Below, in pieces: positions 34,990-44,879 of a stretch of 64,000 nt of DNA (positions are counted from its first letter, which is position 1; each line of letters begins with the position of its first letter). The stretch lies in the NCBI RefSeq assembly GCF_040054535.1, contig NC_090780.1:5418001-5482000 (forward strand). Reading direction: 5' to 3'. Origin of the DNA: Antennarius striatus. Its lineage: Eukaryota; Chordata; Actinopteri; Lophiiformes; Antennariidae. A program made the position numbers and the translations under genes. A model generated the notes under the pieces. The model searched no databases, was not told where the DNA came from, and worked only from the letters and a program-made list of their open reading frames with translations.

Positions 34990-37145
34990 TGCAACTTTCC
35001 TTTGCTCTGACTGTTTTGTGTTTAGGTTTGTGTGTGTTATTTTTACTTCATTTCATACAATAGATAGCACTAGGCTAGTGTACTCCAGGGAGGAGTTAAT
35101 GTCCGTGAGGGTAAAAGGAGATCCAGGAGCTCGTGACCTGATCCTCGCCGAGCTCTGACCGGCTTTTCCTCCGTATGAGCGGACCGGGACATGAACACTA
35201 CCGGTAAGAAGAAAGGAGGTGGATTAATTATCTACACTAACGACAGATGTGGCGGTGAAATCAACGCTGTGCAAACGCGATCTGGTGCTGCCAGCTGTTA
35301 GCACCAGGTCCTACTACCTGGTGCATGAGTTTTAACATGTCGTTGTCTTCGTCGCCTTTAACACCATCCAGCACCGGCTCCTGCAGGACAAACTGGCTTA
35401 AATGGATGTGGACCCCTACCTCGTGAGCTGGATCATGGATTATGTAACAGAGACCCCAGTATGTCTGTATGCGGGACTTTGTCTTCTATGGTGACCAGCA
35501 GCATGGGGGCTCCACAATGGACCGTGCCCCCCCCCCCCCCCCTCTTCAAACTCCACACAACGGGTTTCAAGTATAACTCTGACACATGCCACATACAGAA
35601 GTACTCCAATGACACTGCGATTCTGGCATGTATCAGGGAGGGTGAGGAGGGGGAGTACAGGGCATTAGTGGTGGACTTTGTGGAGTGGTGCCAACAGAAC
35701 AAGCTCCAGCTCAACATCTCCAAGACGAAGGAGATGGTGCAGGATTTCTGACGGTCACCCCCCTCTCCGCAGCCAGTGGTCATTAAGGGCTGAGAGGTGG
35801 TGGAAGGAAATTACAAATATTTGGGACTGCGATTAGAAACTGGACTGGTCATTCAACATGGACTATGTGTACAAGAAGAAGCAAAGCAGGGTTTACTTCC
35901 TGAGGAGGCTGGCCTCCTTCAACATCTGTCATGAGCTCCTTCTCAGGTTCTATCAGTCTGTCGTTTCCAGCGTGCCGTCTTATGTCATTGTGTGTTTGGG
36001 TAGTGGGGCCAGGAAAAGAGACATGGACCGTCTTAACAGACTCATCCGCAGAGCGAGCTCAGTGGCCGGACAAAGCCTGGACTATGGAGATGCTTTCAGA
36101 AAGCAGGACTACGTCCAAAGTCAGGGCTATCATGAATAACGCCAGCCACCCCCTGCACACCACCTTCTCCCAGCTGTGGAGTACCTTCAGCGGCAGACTT
36201 CTGTCACACAGTGCCTCCACAGGGAGACTGAGGCCACACGATGACGGATTTTTTTTTGAAAACGCAACTTTTTGAAAATGCATCAAAAACGATTTGCGTC
36301 CACACGACAGCGTTTTCAAAAAAATCTCGGTCTACACGTAAACACATCAGTGCGTTTTCGAAGACGGCTATAAGCATGCCAAACCATGTGGTGGCAGTAT
36401 TGAATCAAATTTTATCCAATAGGAATCTTCCGTGTTTTGTTGTCACAAAACACCTGCAAGAATGCTGCCATCAACAAGGTTCGTACATCCATCATGTTTG
36501 GACACACGGGCCGATAAATAAGACGTCCCAGCGTCACACCGTCCACACGACAACGCAGACCCAGCGTTTTAAAAAAAATCCACCTAGGACAGTGTTTTCA
36601 AAAAGTTGCTTTTCGTTCCGGATACCTGCGTTGTCGTGTGGACGGAAAGCGTAAACGGAACAAAAAAGTTGCGTTTTCAAAAAGTTGCGACATCGCGTGG
36701 ACGGGGCCTGAGGTCCTCCTTCGTGCCATCAGGGGGTACAATGACTCTCAGGAGGAAAGCGGGGAGGCGGTGAGGTCTGCAAGCAGTTGAATGGAGGGGA
36801 GGAGATGGGATGTTAGCATGTGCTATAGTGTTGTGGGGCCAAGGTGTCGTGGTGCATACAGTGACAATGGGATAATGACGTGTTTTGCGATGTAAGAAAA
36901 ATGTATCTTACCAACAAGATGGGCCTCCTGGTTTCTATCACTTTTATATTCTTTGTATTTCAGTTTAGTATATGTCCTGTTAGTGTTGTATATGTCTGTT
37001 AATGTACTGTATGTCTCATGGTATGTCCTGTCCTGTGTTGTCAGTGTTTTTTTTCTCCTGGTGTTTACCAAGTATTTATTTATTATGTGTGAGCAGTGAA
37101 TATGTGCAATTTCCTCCGGGATCAATAAAGTATACAGTATATCCT
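34990..37145 (+). mobile_element. LINE retrotransposon (Rex1/CR1-like, clade uncertain), split by a MITE
   Basis: Readable plus-strand pieces of reverse transcriptase are VVFVAFNTIQHRLLQDKLA (near 35,345), KYSNDTAILACIREGEEGEY (35,600) and FVEWCQQNKLQLNISKTKEM (35,680). Further on come VYFLRRLASFNICHELLLRF (35,895) and DRLNRLIRRASSVAG (36,030). The 3' end has the GGGATCAATAAAGTAT tail typical of several fish LINEs. A 16-base poly-C run sits at 35,527-35,542. Many stops and frameshifts are present. A MITE interrupts it at 36,232-36,708. The copy is flanked on both sides by TGAACTAACTAGGTT-type repeats. Confidence 0.75.
36232..36708. mobile_element. MITE copy B (GGCC...GTGGACGGGGCC), inserted in the LINE
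   Basis: It starts GGCCACACGATGACGG and ends CGCGTGGACGGGGCC. TGA (or CTGAGG, counting ambiguous bases) lies on both sides as a target duplication. Subterminal arms contain repeated AACTTTTTGAAAA and GTTTTCAAAAA motifs in both orientations, giving extensive self-complementarity. It has no coding capacity. Copies A and C are at 2,311 and 45,740. Confidence 0.75.
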
Positions 37146-37746
37146 AGCTATGTTTTTAATTAGGTTTTTGACCTATGTTGAACTAACTAGGTTCTGAACT
37201 AACAAACTAGGTTTTAAGAATTCGATATTAATGAATCAATGGTATAGAAGTGGAAGAAGCAGCAAGATGATCTGCGGCAAGTCATGAGGACTAAACAAAG
37301 TTTCAGAGGGAACAAAGCGAGATGGCCACAGCTGGAGGAGCAGGGAGTAGAAATGTCTCTACAGTCACTATCCGGATGAAGGCAGCAGCACTGGCTAGCG
37401 ACATGAACATTTATAACTTTGAAGGCGGTCCTTCTTGGTGTCTTCGCTTCATGAAACGACGTAATCTCTCCGTCCGCACGCAAACGACTATCTCACAACT
37501 GCCGAGAGATTACGAAGAAAAGACTGCCTCTTTCCGCACTTTCTGCAAAAACAAGATCAGTGAACTGAAGATCCAGCCAGAGCACATGGTCAACATGGAT
37601 GAGGTTCCGCTGACTTTTGATATACTTCTGAACCGCACGTGGAGAAAAGTGGGACCAGTATGGTGAACATACGCACCACAGGGAACGAGAAGTCATCCTT
37701 TACCGTCGTTCTCACATGCCAGGCTAAAGGCCAGAAACTTCCACCC

Positions 37747-39588
37747 AGGGCTCCTAATTGCGACCATTTTGGTTGCATATACGCCCAAATTTTAATCAGT
37801 GCGACTATTACAGTATTTTACGCACTATTAAGCGCACCTAAAAGCCTATCATTTTCTCATAATCCTGTAGTGCGCCTTATAATCCTTGTAGATGGATTAA
37901 TATTAGTATTGGTTAAAAACAAGATCGCTGAAAAAAAGCTGACAGTCATGCTGCACTGTCACCGGGGGGCACCTTCAGACAGTATTCAGGACGTACTACG
38001 CCCCCTAACAACGGTAGTCAAGGTAGTCGCCAAAGTGCCGACTCTCACTCCTGCTATTTGACGGCAGAGTAGCCTGCTGAGAAGAACACCGGTGACCCAC
38101 TACGACAACGTAGCGACACCGACGTTAAAGTCAGTTCTAGGAGTAAAACAGTGTTGCATTTGCCAGTAAATTAGCAGCCTGACATTAAAAACTGGTTAAA
38201 AATTGTTTGGACAGCAAATAACTGCACCTCACCTCCGACTGGACTACCGACCGATCTAAACAATATTTAATAAATGAAGACAAACGACGCTGCTTCCAAG
38301 TTCCGATCAGGAAATAATCCACCCTGTTTGAACTGAGTGGACTCGTAATGAATTTAACCAGTTTTAATGTCAGGTTTTTTAATATGCATGTTGACTTCTT
38401 TCTAAGATGGCAACATGATCAAGTGATCAGGTTTCCTTGATATGGCTCAGAATGGCTTCATTGAAATAACAGCCTTTCACAGCTGACTAAAGGTACTCAC
38501 AGTCATGAATGCTCTAGCTAGTGGACGGATAGCGCAACTACAGCCACTAATTTTTTAAATCTATTTTAATATTTTTTATTATATGCGCCTTATTATCCGG
38601 TGCGCCTTATATATGAAATAAATTATAAGGTAAACAATACATTAAAGGTGCGCCTTATAATCCAGCGCGCCTTATAGTGCAGAAAATACTGTATATTTGG
38701 GAGTAACGGTGCAACTGCGGAAAAAAATCTGGTGCGCCTTTTTTTTCCCTCTTCTCTCTCGCAAAGATCTTTCTCTCTCACCATAGAGCAGGGGACACCA
38801 AATGGCGGACAGCGGTTCGGATCCGGACCATGTGATGGTTCTGTCCTGACCCGTGACTACTCCACGATAAATTCACGAGAGTAGATTTTCTTGGCGCATT
38901 TTCACTTGCAGTTCGCGGATACAGACGGCGGGCACTGCTACTCCAGCTAATACGGTAATAGCGCCACTCAGTTCAGCCAAACAGATCGTTTGTCTTATGT
39001 GCTGTCAGCGTACCAGGAAGTGAGACAGCTCACTGCCGCTACCGCTGTGAGTTTACCGCTACAGCGGAGCACAGAAGAAGGGAGACAGCATAGCTCCAAA
39101 CAAAGGGAGGTTAACGAGGAAAACCGCTGGTTAACAATGAGTGGACGAAATTTATATTTATTCCTCCGTCAGGCAGTTCAAAACCATTTTACCTCATATG
39201 GTCTGAACACGTAGCGTGAATTTAAAGTGGTAACATGAAGCGTCACTACGAAACAAAGCACAGATCTTTTGCGCAGAATTATCCCCTGAAGTCCGAGCTG
39301 AGGGCAAAATGACCCAGAAAAATGCAAACGAATGTTCACTAAAGGCATGGCGGAGTTTGGGGCAACACAGGACCGCGCTCCTGTGGTCCTGCCAAGGAAC
39401 AATGAGAGCGCAGCTGTGGCTGCTCTCCTGGGCAAGGGAGAGAAACGCGCGGACCGGAGATGGACAGAGCAATCTCTATCACTCTGTCACTGCCTTGCTT
39501 TTGGGTAGGTGCTCCTAAAGTCTTTGCTGGTGCTACTAACTTCTAAATTTGGAAGCACCAGTGCTACCAAGAAAAAAAGTCAATTTCG
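37747..39588 (+). mobile_element. hAT element inserted in the Tigger transposase, itself holding a MITE
   Basis: It begins CAGGGCTCCTAATTGCGACC and ends TCAATTTCGAGCCCTG, an imperfect inverted terminal repeat. CCACC flanks both sides. Near 39,235 a short frame reads MKRHYETKHRSFAQNYPLK, the second half of a BED-type zinc finger, with SELRAK and a stop after it; BED fingers are the DNA-binding module of hAT transposases. The catalytic core is missing. A pogo-type MITE occupies 37,811-38,691. Confidence 0.7.
37811..38691. mobile_element. Complete pogo-type MITE with GCGCCTTATA ends
   Basis: It starts TA then CAGTATTTTACGCACTATTA and ends CCTTATAGTGCAGAAAATAC then TGTA, a long inverted terminal repeat with GCGCACC/GGTGCGCC cores. 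A related, left-truncated copy lies at 21,325-22,122. No transposase is encoded; TA flanks agree with pogo/mariner-type mobilisation. Confidence 0.75.
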
Positions 39589-40440
39589 AGCCCTGCCACC
39601 GATGGTAATTTATAAGAGAAAGACCTTGCCGAAAGAAAACTTTCCAGCTGGCGTCGTCCAACCCAAGTCTAACCCAAAAGGATGGATGGACAAAGGAAAG
39701 ATGAGTGAGTGGCTGAGGGAAGTTTATGTCAAGAGACCGCCTGGCTTTTTTCACACAGCTCCGTCCTTATTAATCTACGACTCCATGTGCGCACATATCA
39801 CCAACCATGTCAAACAAATAGTGGAGCACACTAATTCGGTGCCTGCCGTCATTCTGGGTGGATTGACGAAAGAACTGCAGCTGCTAGATATCGTTGTCAA
39901 CAGGGCATTCAAAGCAAGACTGCGAACTGCATGGGAGCAGTGGATGACCGAAGGTGAACACACATTCACCAAGACGGGGAGACAGCACCGGGTAACATAC
40001 GCCACAATCTGCAGATGGCGTATGTCGCCATCTGGATGCCTGGGCTGATATATCAGTTTCAACTGTGGTCCACACTTTCACAAAAGCAATAATTGTCACT
40101 GAACTGCCAGAAAACAGCGGCGAAAATGATTCGGATGATGACTTTGAGGAGTTGGAACCATGCATGACGGACGCCGTAATCGCCCAACTGTTCAACTCGG
40201 ACACTAAAGGGGAAGAATTCGAGGGATTAGTTGATGAGGAATAGACTGAAACTGTCATTATGTCATTGCTATATTGTTATTTGCACTTTTCAAGTTACTG
40301 TGTTGTGATTGCACTAACGTTTGATTTGTGATAAAAAGTTGCGCTAGCTGTTGTAGTTTGCCGTTCTTAAAAATAATACGTCACTGACGTTATCTCTGGG
40401 AAAAATAAATAAAACAGCTTTGAACTGTGACAAATGAAGT

Positions 40441-42380
40441 TGGGAATACATTGTTTTCAATATACGGTACTTGTTATGACAGTGAACGGAAAATTATTAT
40501 TAAAGGAAGACTCAGGGGGACTCTGCATGATTTGTTGGAACGACCATATCCACAGTGGTAACTCCCGTTTTTCTACGGAAAACATTCTCCGTGTAACATA
40601 TATGCTTTTTGCACTCTACTTTTCTTCTTTTGCGCACCAAGCCTGTTTTATGTGTCTTCAATTGCCCCTTGGGGACTAATTACTTTTTTTTTAATGAATT
40701 TGAATGAATAATAATATATTGATTTATAAATCACATTTCATTCTTAAGAATCTCAGAGCACTAAGTAATGTATGATATAATAAAACAAATATAATTGGTG
40801 GACTGAGCCGCCCCCCAAGTCTTAGACTGGGGACCGGAGGATCAAGACCCAGGAGTGTGAACTGACAGTGGGAAGTGTCAGTTCACCTCCCGGACACTGC
40901 CAAGGCGCCCTTGAGCAAGGCACCGTCCCCTTTATAAGTTGTTCATTGCAGGTGCACCATGAAAGAGTTGTTATAGGTTATCATTTCAGTATGTGAAAAA
41001 CTTGATTATTAATATTCTATATTTTTTTTCTTTAATGCACTTTCAAGAACATGTTAGATGTTCCAATGTCATGTTGCAGTAGATGTGCTGCTATGTTAAA
41101 TATAAAATAGTAAATGACCTCATTTTATTGATTATAAACATTTGTTTTTGTAAAATACAAATTATAAGGCAGGTTATGAGTTAATGTTAAACAACATGGT
41201 TGAGGGAATACAGTACAACTTTGAAAACATAATCATGTGGTCACAACCAAGCAGTACAGACACTACTTTGAAAGTGTTGTCACTACCATAACAGGGACTG
41301 TTTTGCAAAATAAGAACAGTCATTAAATTACATTACAACTATTAGTTAAATGTGCATTCAATATAATAACTGATCTTTTAAGATCACTAATTCATTTTAG
41401 AAAAAATTGCATTTAAATTTTGATGCGTCTTGGAAATTGAAATGTGTTTAAAATTGATTTCAAGTGATTTAATTGTAAAAGCATTCATAATAAAGTTCTA
41501 AAAATATTCTTTAGAGGGTGTATGGACACACAATTTTAAAAAAATAATATTTTTTATTGCAGTGTGTTTGTGTTGCGGTAGTGACACGTTTCAGGTGCAG
41601 GAAAACATTTCAAGAACATGCAAGGCATTAATATATGAAAAATCGCCTGCGCCTTTTATAGATTTGTACTGTAAAAACATGGCACAATTTATGTATGGAC
41701 AAGACTTTTGGAAAAAAGCCATGCCCCATTAACGTAGAGCTCTTCAGGGCAGAATAGATTTGATCAATATTCAGTCAAAGATATTGAGGACCATGGATCA
41801 CTTTGGGGCAAGACATTTCAAATACAGTGTAGTTGGACATCTGGCAGCTGAATGACATGAATTAAAAAAAGCACAAATGGGGTCTTTCATAAAAAAAAAT
41901 ATTGTCTTCTACAAGATAAATTTGCGGTTTACTTGTAAGAACCAGTCAACTTTCAATGAGCTCAGAAAAACAGCTGTCTTCAGCATTCTGGTATTTTAAT
42001 TTGGATCTCAAAGAAAATATAATTAGTTTCTATATTGAATGAATGAATTTAAGTTGTCAAAACATTTAACAGGTAACTAAACACGTCACCCCTCATTTAC
42101 ATCTGATTCAAAACATCTTAATTCATTCTTGAAACGTGTCTTTTTGTTCTTGGTCCTCCCAAGAATAAAAAAAAAAAATCCCCAAGCATTCTAGCGGATT
42201 GCTTCATTATTTATTCTCTGCATGTGGTGGAGCCAAGTGAAGTTTGACTAGTAAACTAAACGTGTGGACCATCCTCTACGTCTGCGTGTAAGGCATAGCT
42301 CTGAATGAGAATTGGATGACAAAGAACTGGCCCAGACCTATAAAATGCATGACTTTGTTTGAATTGTTTTATTACTAATT
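40441..42380. other. AT-rich intergenic sequence with one SINE fragment
   Basis: Apart from a SINE-like fragment at 40,800-40,975, nothing is recognised. Adenine/thymine-rich runs and many stops in all frames make a protein-coding gene unlikely. Confidence 0.4.
40800..40975 (+). mobile_element. SINE fragment
   Basis: GGACTGAGCCGCCCCCCAAG, then GGGGACCGGAGGATCAAGAC, then AAGGCGCCCTTGAGCAAGGC match the SINEs at 43,283-43,494 and 43,646-44,043. The head is diverged and no tail is seen. Confidence 0.6.
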
Positions 42381-42384
42381 CCTG

Positions 42385-43260
42385 TATTTACACATCTTTC
42401 ATTCGCTCATACTGGGGGCCACCTTTTGATGCCGTGTCAGAGACAGAGATGCGTTCACGGGTTTGAGGATAAGGTGACGATCTGTCTTGGCCTAACCTTT
42501 CTCTGCTGCTGCGCAGGGGAGCTTCTCCTGAGTTGGAGTCGTTGCTGTTCGGCGAATCGGCATTACAGGAGATTTGCCTGCAAAAAATATCAAGTCCATC
42601 AACATCAGGAAAGCCCATCAGCAGCGGCACTGGTACCAGACTGTTCGTCTGTGCGATTCGAAATGGCGAAACTGCCAAACCCACTTCATTCATTGTGGCC
42701 AATAATTTTCTATCATGATAAAATGTTCATTTGTCCGAAGGCAAACCACCTGATAAGTCATGTAAAGCCTTTCGACCAATTGTTTAGTCCCGGCTAACAC
42801 ACTGCGCTCATTTCCACGCAAGATTAGTTGCCAGAATTTTTCGGAAATTTCGCCATCTTGTCAACTGGCTTTACGCACACAGTGATGGCGTCGCATAAGG
42901 ATGATACATTTTATTTTCAGTTGCATGGCCTAAAAAACACCAGTTCTCGCTCGTTACCAGGATTGCATCCGTGCAACGACATATTCAACGAATCGCACAG
43001 GTCAATAGAAATCAGGCTTACCGTTAACTTAAGCTGGAAAACTGAGTTTAGCTGTAGAATTTTTCTGCACGATCCTTTATGTAGGTTTGTCGGTCCACGA
43101 GCCCCGCCCCACTGAGACCGTTCGGCACGTAGTGACGTCACGGGGCACGTAGGAGGATTCCCACCGTCATGGCTGCCGAAATTTACACACGATTCAAGGT
43201 GATAATCACAGACAAACGAGTTTATCGCTGTTGCTACCGTTACATGGCGCCAGCTGAACA
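42385..43260. promoter_or_regulatory. CpG-containing region with a CRE-like palindrome; candidate hp1bp3 promoter or unknown repeat
   Basis: This block is richer in CG dinucleotides than its surroundings. It has a GC box (GCCCCGCCCC, 43,101-43,110) and the palindrome TGACGTCA at 43,133-43,140. It lies between the hp1bp3 exons and the eif4g3 3' end, where the hp1bp3 promoter is expected. Open frames on both strands (for example minus 42,388-42,702, with ADSPNSNDSNSGEAPLRSS) have no domain I recognise and could be part of an unfamiliar repeat. No exon junction to hp1bp3 could be established. Confidence 0.3.
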
Positions 43261-43282
43261 AGGCCAGTGGAAATGAGATCAC

Positions 43283-43494
43283 TAGGGGGTGGCAGGAGCT
43301 CAGTCCACCAAGCCTTGGACTGGGGACCGGAAGTCGCCGGTTCGAGTCCGGAGTGAGCTGACAATGGAAGGTGCCAGGTCACTGGGCTGAGCACTGCCGA
43401 GGCGCCCAGTGAGCAAGGCACTACTCCCCACGAGCTGCGCATTCGGGGCCTACCAAAGCACTTGCCTGTCAGTCCACCCCCCATTGTATACAGC
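43283..43494 (+). mobile_element. SINE, interrupted at its 3' side by a hAT end
   Basis: A tRNA-like head carries the B box GGTTCGAGTCC at about 43,339. It is followed by a body with CTGACAATGGAAGGTGCC and GAGGCGCCCAGTGAGCAAGG. At 43,495 it switches directly into the hAT end CAGTGGTCCCCAACC. Confidence 0.7.
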
Positions 43495-43641
43495 AGTGGT
43501 CCCCAACCATCAGGCCTCGGACCGGTACCAAGTGACCCCCGATCCGTGGGTCACTTGGTACCGGGCCCCACAGAAAGAAAAAATATTTACATGACTTCCG
43601 TTTTATTTATTTTGGAGTCTGAAAGATGTTTTATCTTGAAA
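43495..43641. mobile_element. hAT left-end fragment
   Basis: CAGTGGTCCCCAACC starts the fragment. It contains an internal hairpin: GGACCGGTACCAAGTGACCC pairs with GGGTCACTTGGTACCGGGCC. It stops where a SINE begins at 43,646. The same end begins the element at 44,092. Confidence 0.7.
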
Positions 43642-43645
43642 AATT

Positions 43646-44043
43646 GGGGCGGCAGTAGCTCAGCGGTAGAGCAATCGTCTTGAAGACAGGATCGCCCAGC
43701 CATCGGGGTTTCAAATCCCGCTCCCGCCAGAACATGCAACCGAGTGTGAGTCGACGGTGGGAGGTGTCGGCTCACCTCCCAGCCACCTCCGAGGCGCCCT
43801 TGAGCAGGGCGCCGTCCCCCCTACAAGATGCTCAGTGGGTGGGTCGCGCCCCATCATTCCGCCTCCATTGTACTCTATATGGCCTCTCTTGACTAATTGA
43901 ATGCCTAAAGGCCCCTAGTGTGTTCTGTGTTCAGGGGCCTGTAACCTGTAACCCCGTGTGTGTAATTAACACATTTATATGTACATGTGTGAGTGTAAAG
44001 AGAATTTCCCCAAGAGGGGTGATTAAAGTAGATTATTATTATT
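43646..44043 (+). mobile_element. Full-length tRNA-derived SINE
   Basis: The head GGGGCGGCAGTAGCTCAGCG carries an A box (TAGCTCAGCGG, 43,656-43,666) and a B box (GGTTTCAAATCC, 43,707-43,718), the internal pol III promoter. The conserved middle GAGGCGCCCTTGAGCAGGGC leads to a tail with AGAATTTCCCCAAGAGGGG and ends in a TTA repeat. It looks complete and is the best preserved SINE in the window. Confidence 0.85.
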
Positions 44044-44091
44044 ATAAATGACCGGATTTTCTGGATTTTCTGTTACATCTGTCTATGTCAG

Positions 44092-44873
44092 TGGTCCCCA
44101 ACCACCGGGTCGCGACCCGGTACCTGGTTGCGGGACATTAGGTACCCAGCGGCACAGAATGTTTGTCTTTTTTTTATTGATTACCAGTCTAAAGATGTTT
44201 CATTTTGAAAAGTGACATCTGTTCGGAATGACACACAGATGAATGCGTGCATCTGTCCCGCTTGAGAGGTCTTTGTCACGTGACAGGTTATGAGCCATTC
44301 CCACAACTGCTCCAGTGTACTGGATTAAAGTCAAGGCAGATTATCCTGAGATCGCCCAAAAAGTATTGAAAACCCTGCTTCCATTCCCAACCTCCTGTCT
44401 TTGTGAACTGGGATTTTCTGCATTGACCGTAAAGAAAACCAAACCGCTGAGTAGACGAGTAGAGAACACACTTCAGGTGTCATTGTCTCCTGTTACCCCT
44501 AGATCAGCAGCCCCAACCACTAATTCTCATTACTGTAATTATTATTATTTGATTGACTTGTTCACTCTTTTGTTGGAAATGATCAGTATTTCTCCTACGT
44601 TGAATGCACTGATCGTAAGTAGCTATATATGGAAATAAACCTCATCAGTGCAGTCATTTGAAGTAGAGTTTTTAATATAATTATTTCTCAATTATTTTGT
44701 TGCAGAGATGTTATCAATTTATGAAAAAAAGCTTGTTTATTGTCTGTTGTCTGCATTTTATATAAAACAACTGCGGATGACAGCTGTCTTGACGTCATTA
44801 GCGGTTGGTTAAAATATTGTCTTCGACGAAACCGGTCCGTAGTGCAAAAAAGGTTGGGGACCGCTGGTATACA
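44092..44873 (+). mobile_element. Deleted hAT element with both ends
   Basis: It starts CAGTGGTCCCCAACC and ends GGTTGGGGACCGCTG. Between them, 44,315-44,510 encodes the C-terminal dimerisation domain of a hAT transposase: YWIKVKADYPEIAQKVLKTL, LPFPTSCLCELGFSALTVKK and RVENTLQVSLSP. The BED finger and catalytic parts are gone. The part from 44,565 on is shared with 20,620-20,958. Confidence 0.82.
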
Positions 44874-44879
44874 GTGTAC

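Larger units (their letters stand above)
37322..40245 (+). pseudogene. Tigger transposase pseudogene
   Basis: Parts of a CENP-B/pogo-family transposase lie on either side of a 1.84-kb insertion. The DD..D catalytic residues visible are D in NMDEVP, D in IYDSMCAH and D in LLDIVVN. A +1 or -1 shift near 40,025 puts the last ~70 codons in another frame (DISVSTVVHTFTKAIIVTE onward). Host-domesticated members such as POGK or TIGD genes exist in this family. The insertion and frameshift argue against function here. Confidence 0.8.
37200..40440 (+). mobile_element. Tigger/pogo element split by a nested hAT insertion
   Basis: The plus-strand Tigger transposase is read in two blocks. Block 1 (37,322-37,745) has a CENP-B DNA-binding part (GGPSWCLRFMKRRNLSVRTQ) and the start of the DDE domain with the first Asp in HMVNMDEVPLTFD. 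Block 2 (39,590-40,245) has PPMVIYKRKTLPKENFPAGV, LLIYDSMCAHIT with the second catalytic Asp, GGLTKELQLLDIVVNRAFK with the third, and an acidic C-terminus (AQLFNSDTKGEEFEGL). A frameshift lies near 40,025. A hAT element (37,747-39,588) separates LPP from PPMV. The outer terminal repeats were not found, so the limits are approximate. Confidence 0.82.

Noticed and set aside
35527..35542. Poly-C run as a functional element
   Set aside because: It lies in a dead LINE and is most simply replication slippage or an assembly artefact.
39509..40048. 179-codon open frame as a possible domesticated Tigger gene
   Set aside because: The same transposase is split by a hAT insertion upstream and frameshifted near 40,025, so it is a pseudogene rather than a host gene.
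42388..42702. Minus-strand frame starting MATMNEVGLAVSPF as the first exon of hp1bp3
   Set aside because: No donor site with the required phase and no resemblance to the HP1BP3 N-terminus.
43646..43718. Possible tRNA gene (A and B boxes)
   Set aside because: The boxes belong to a SINE head; the body and TTA tail follow directly and no cloverleaf acceptor stem closes.
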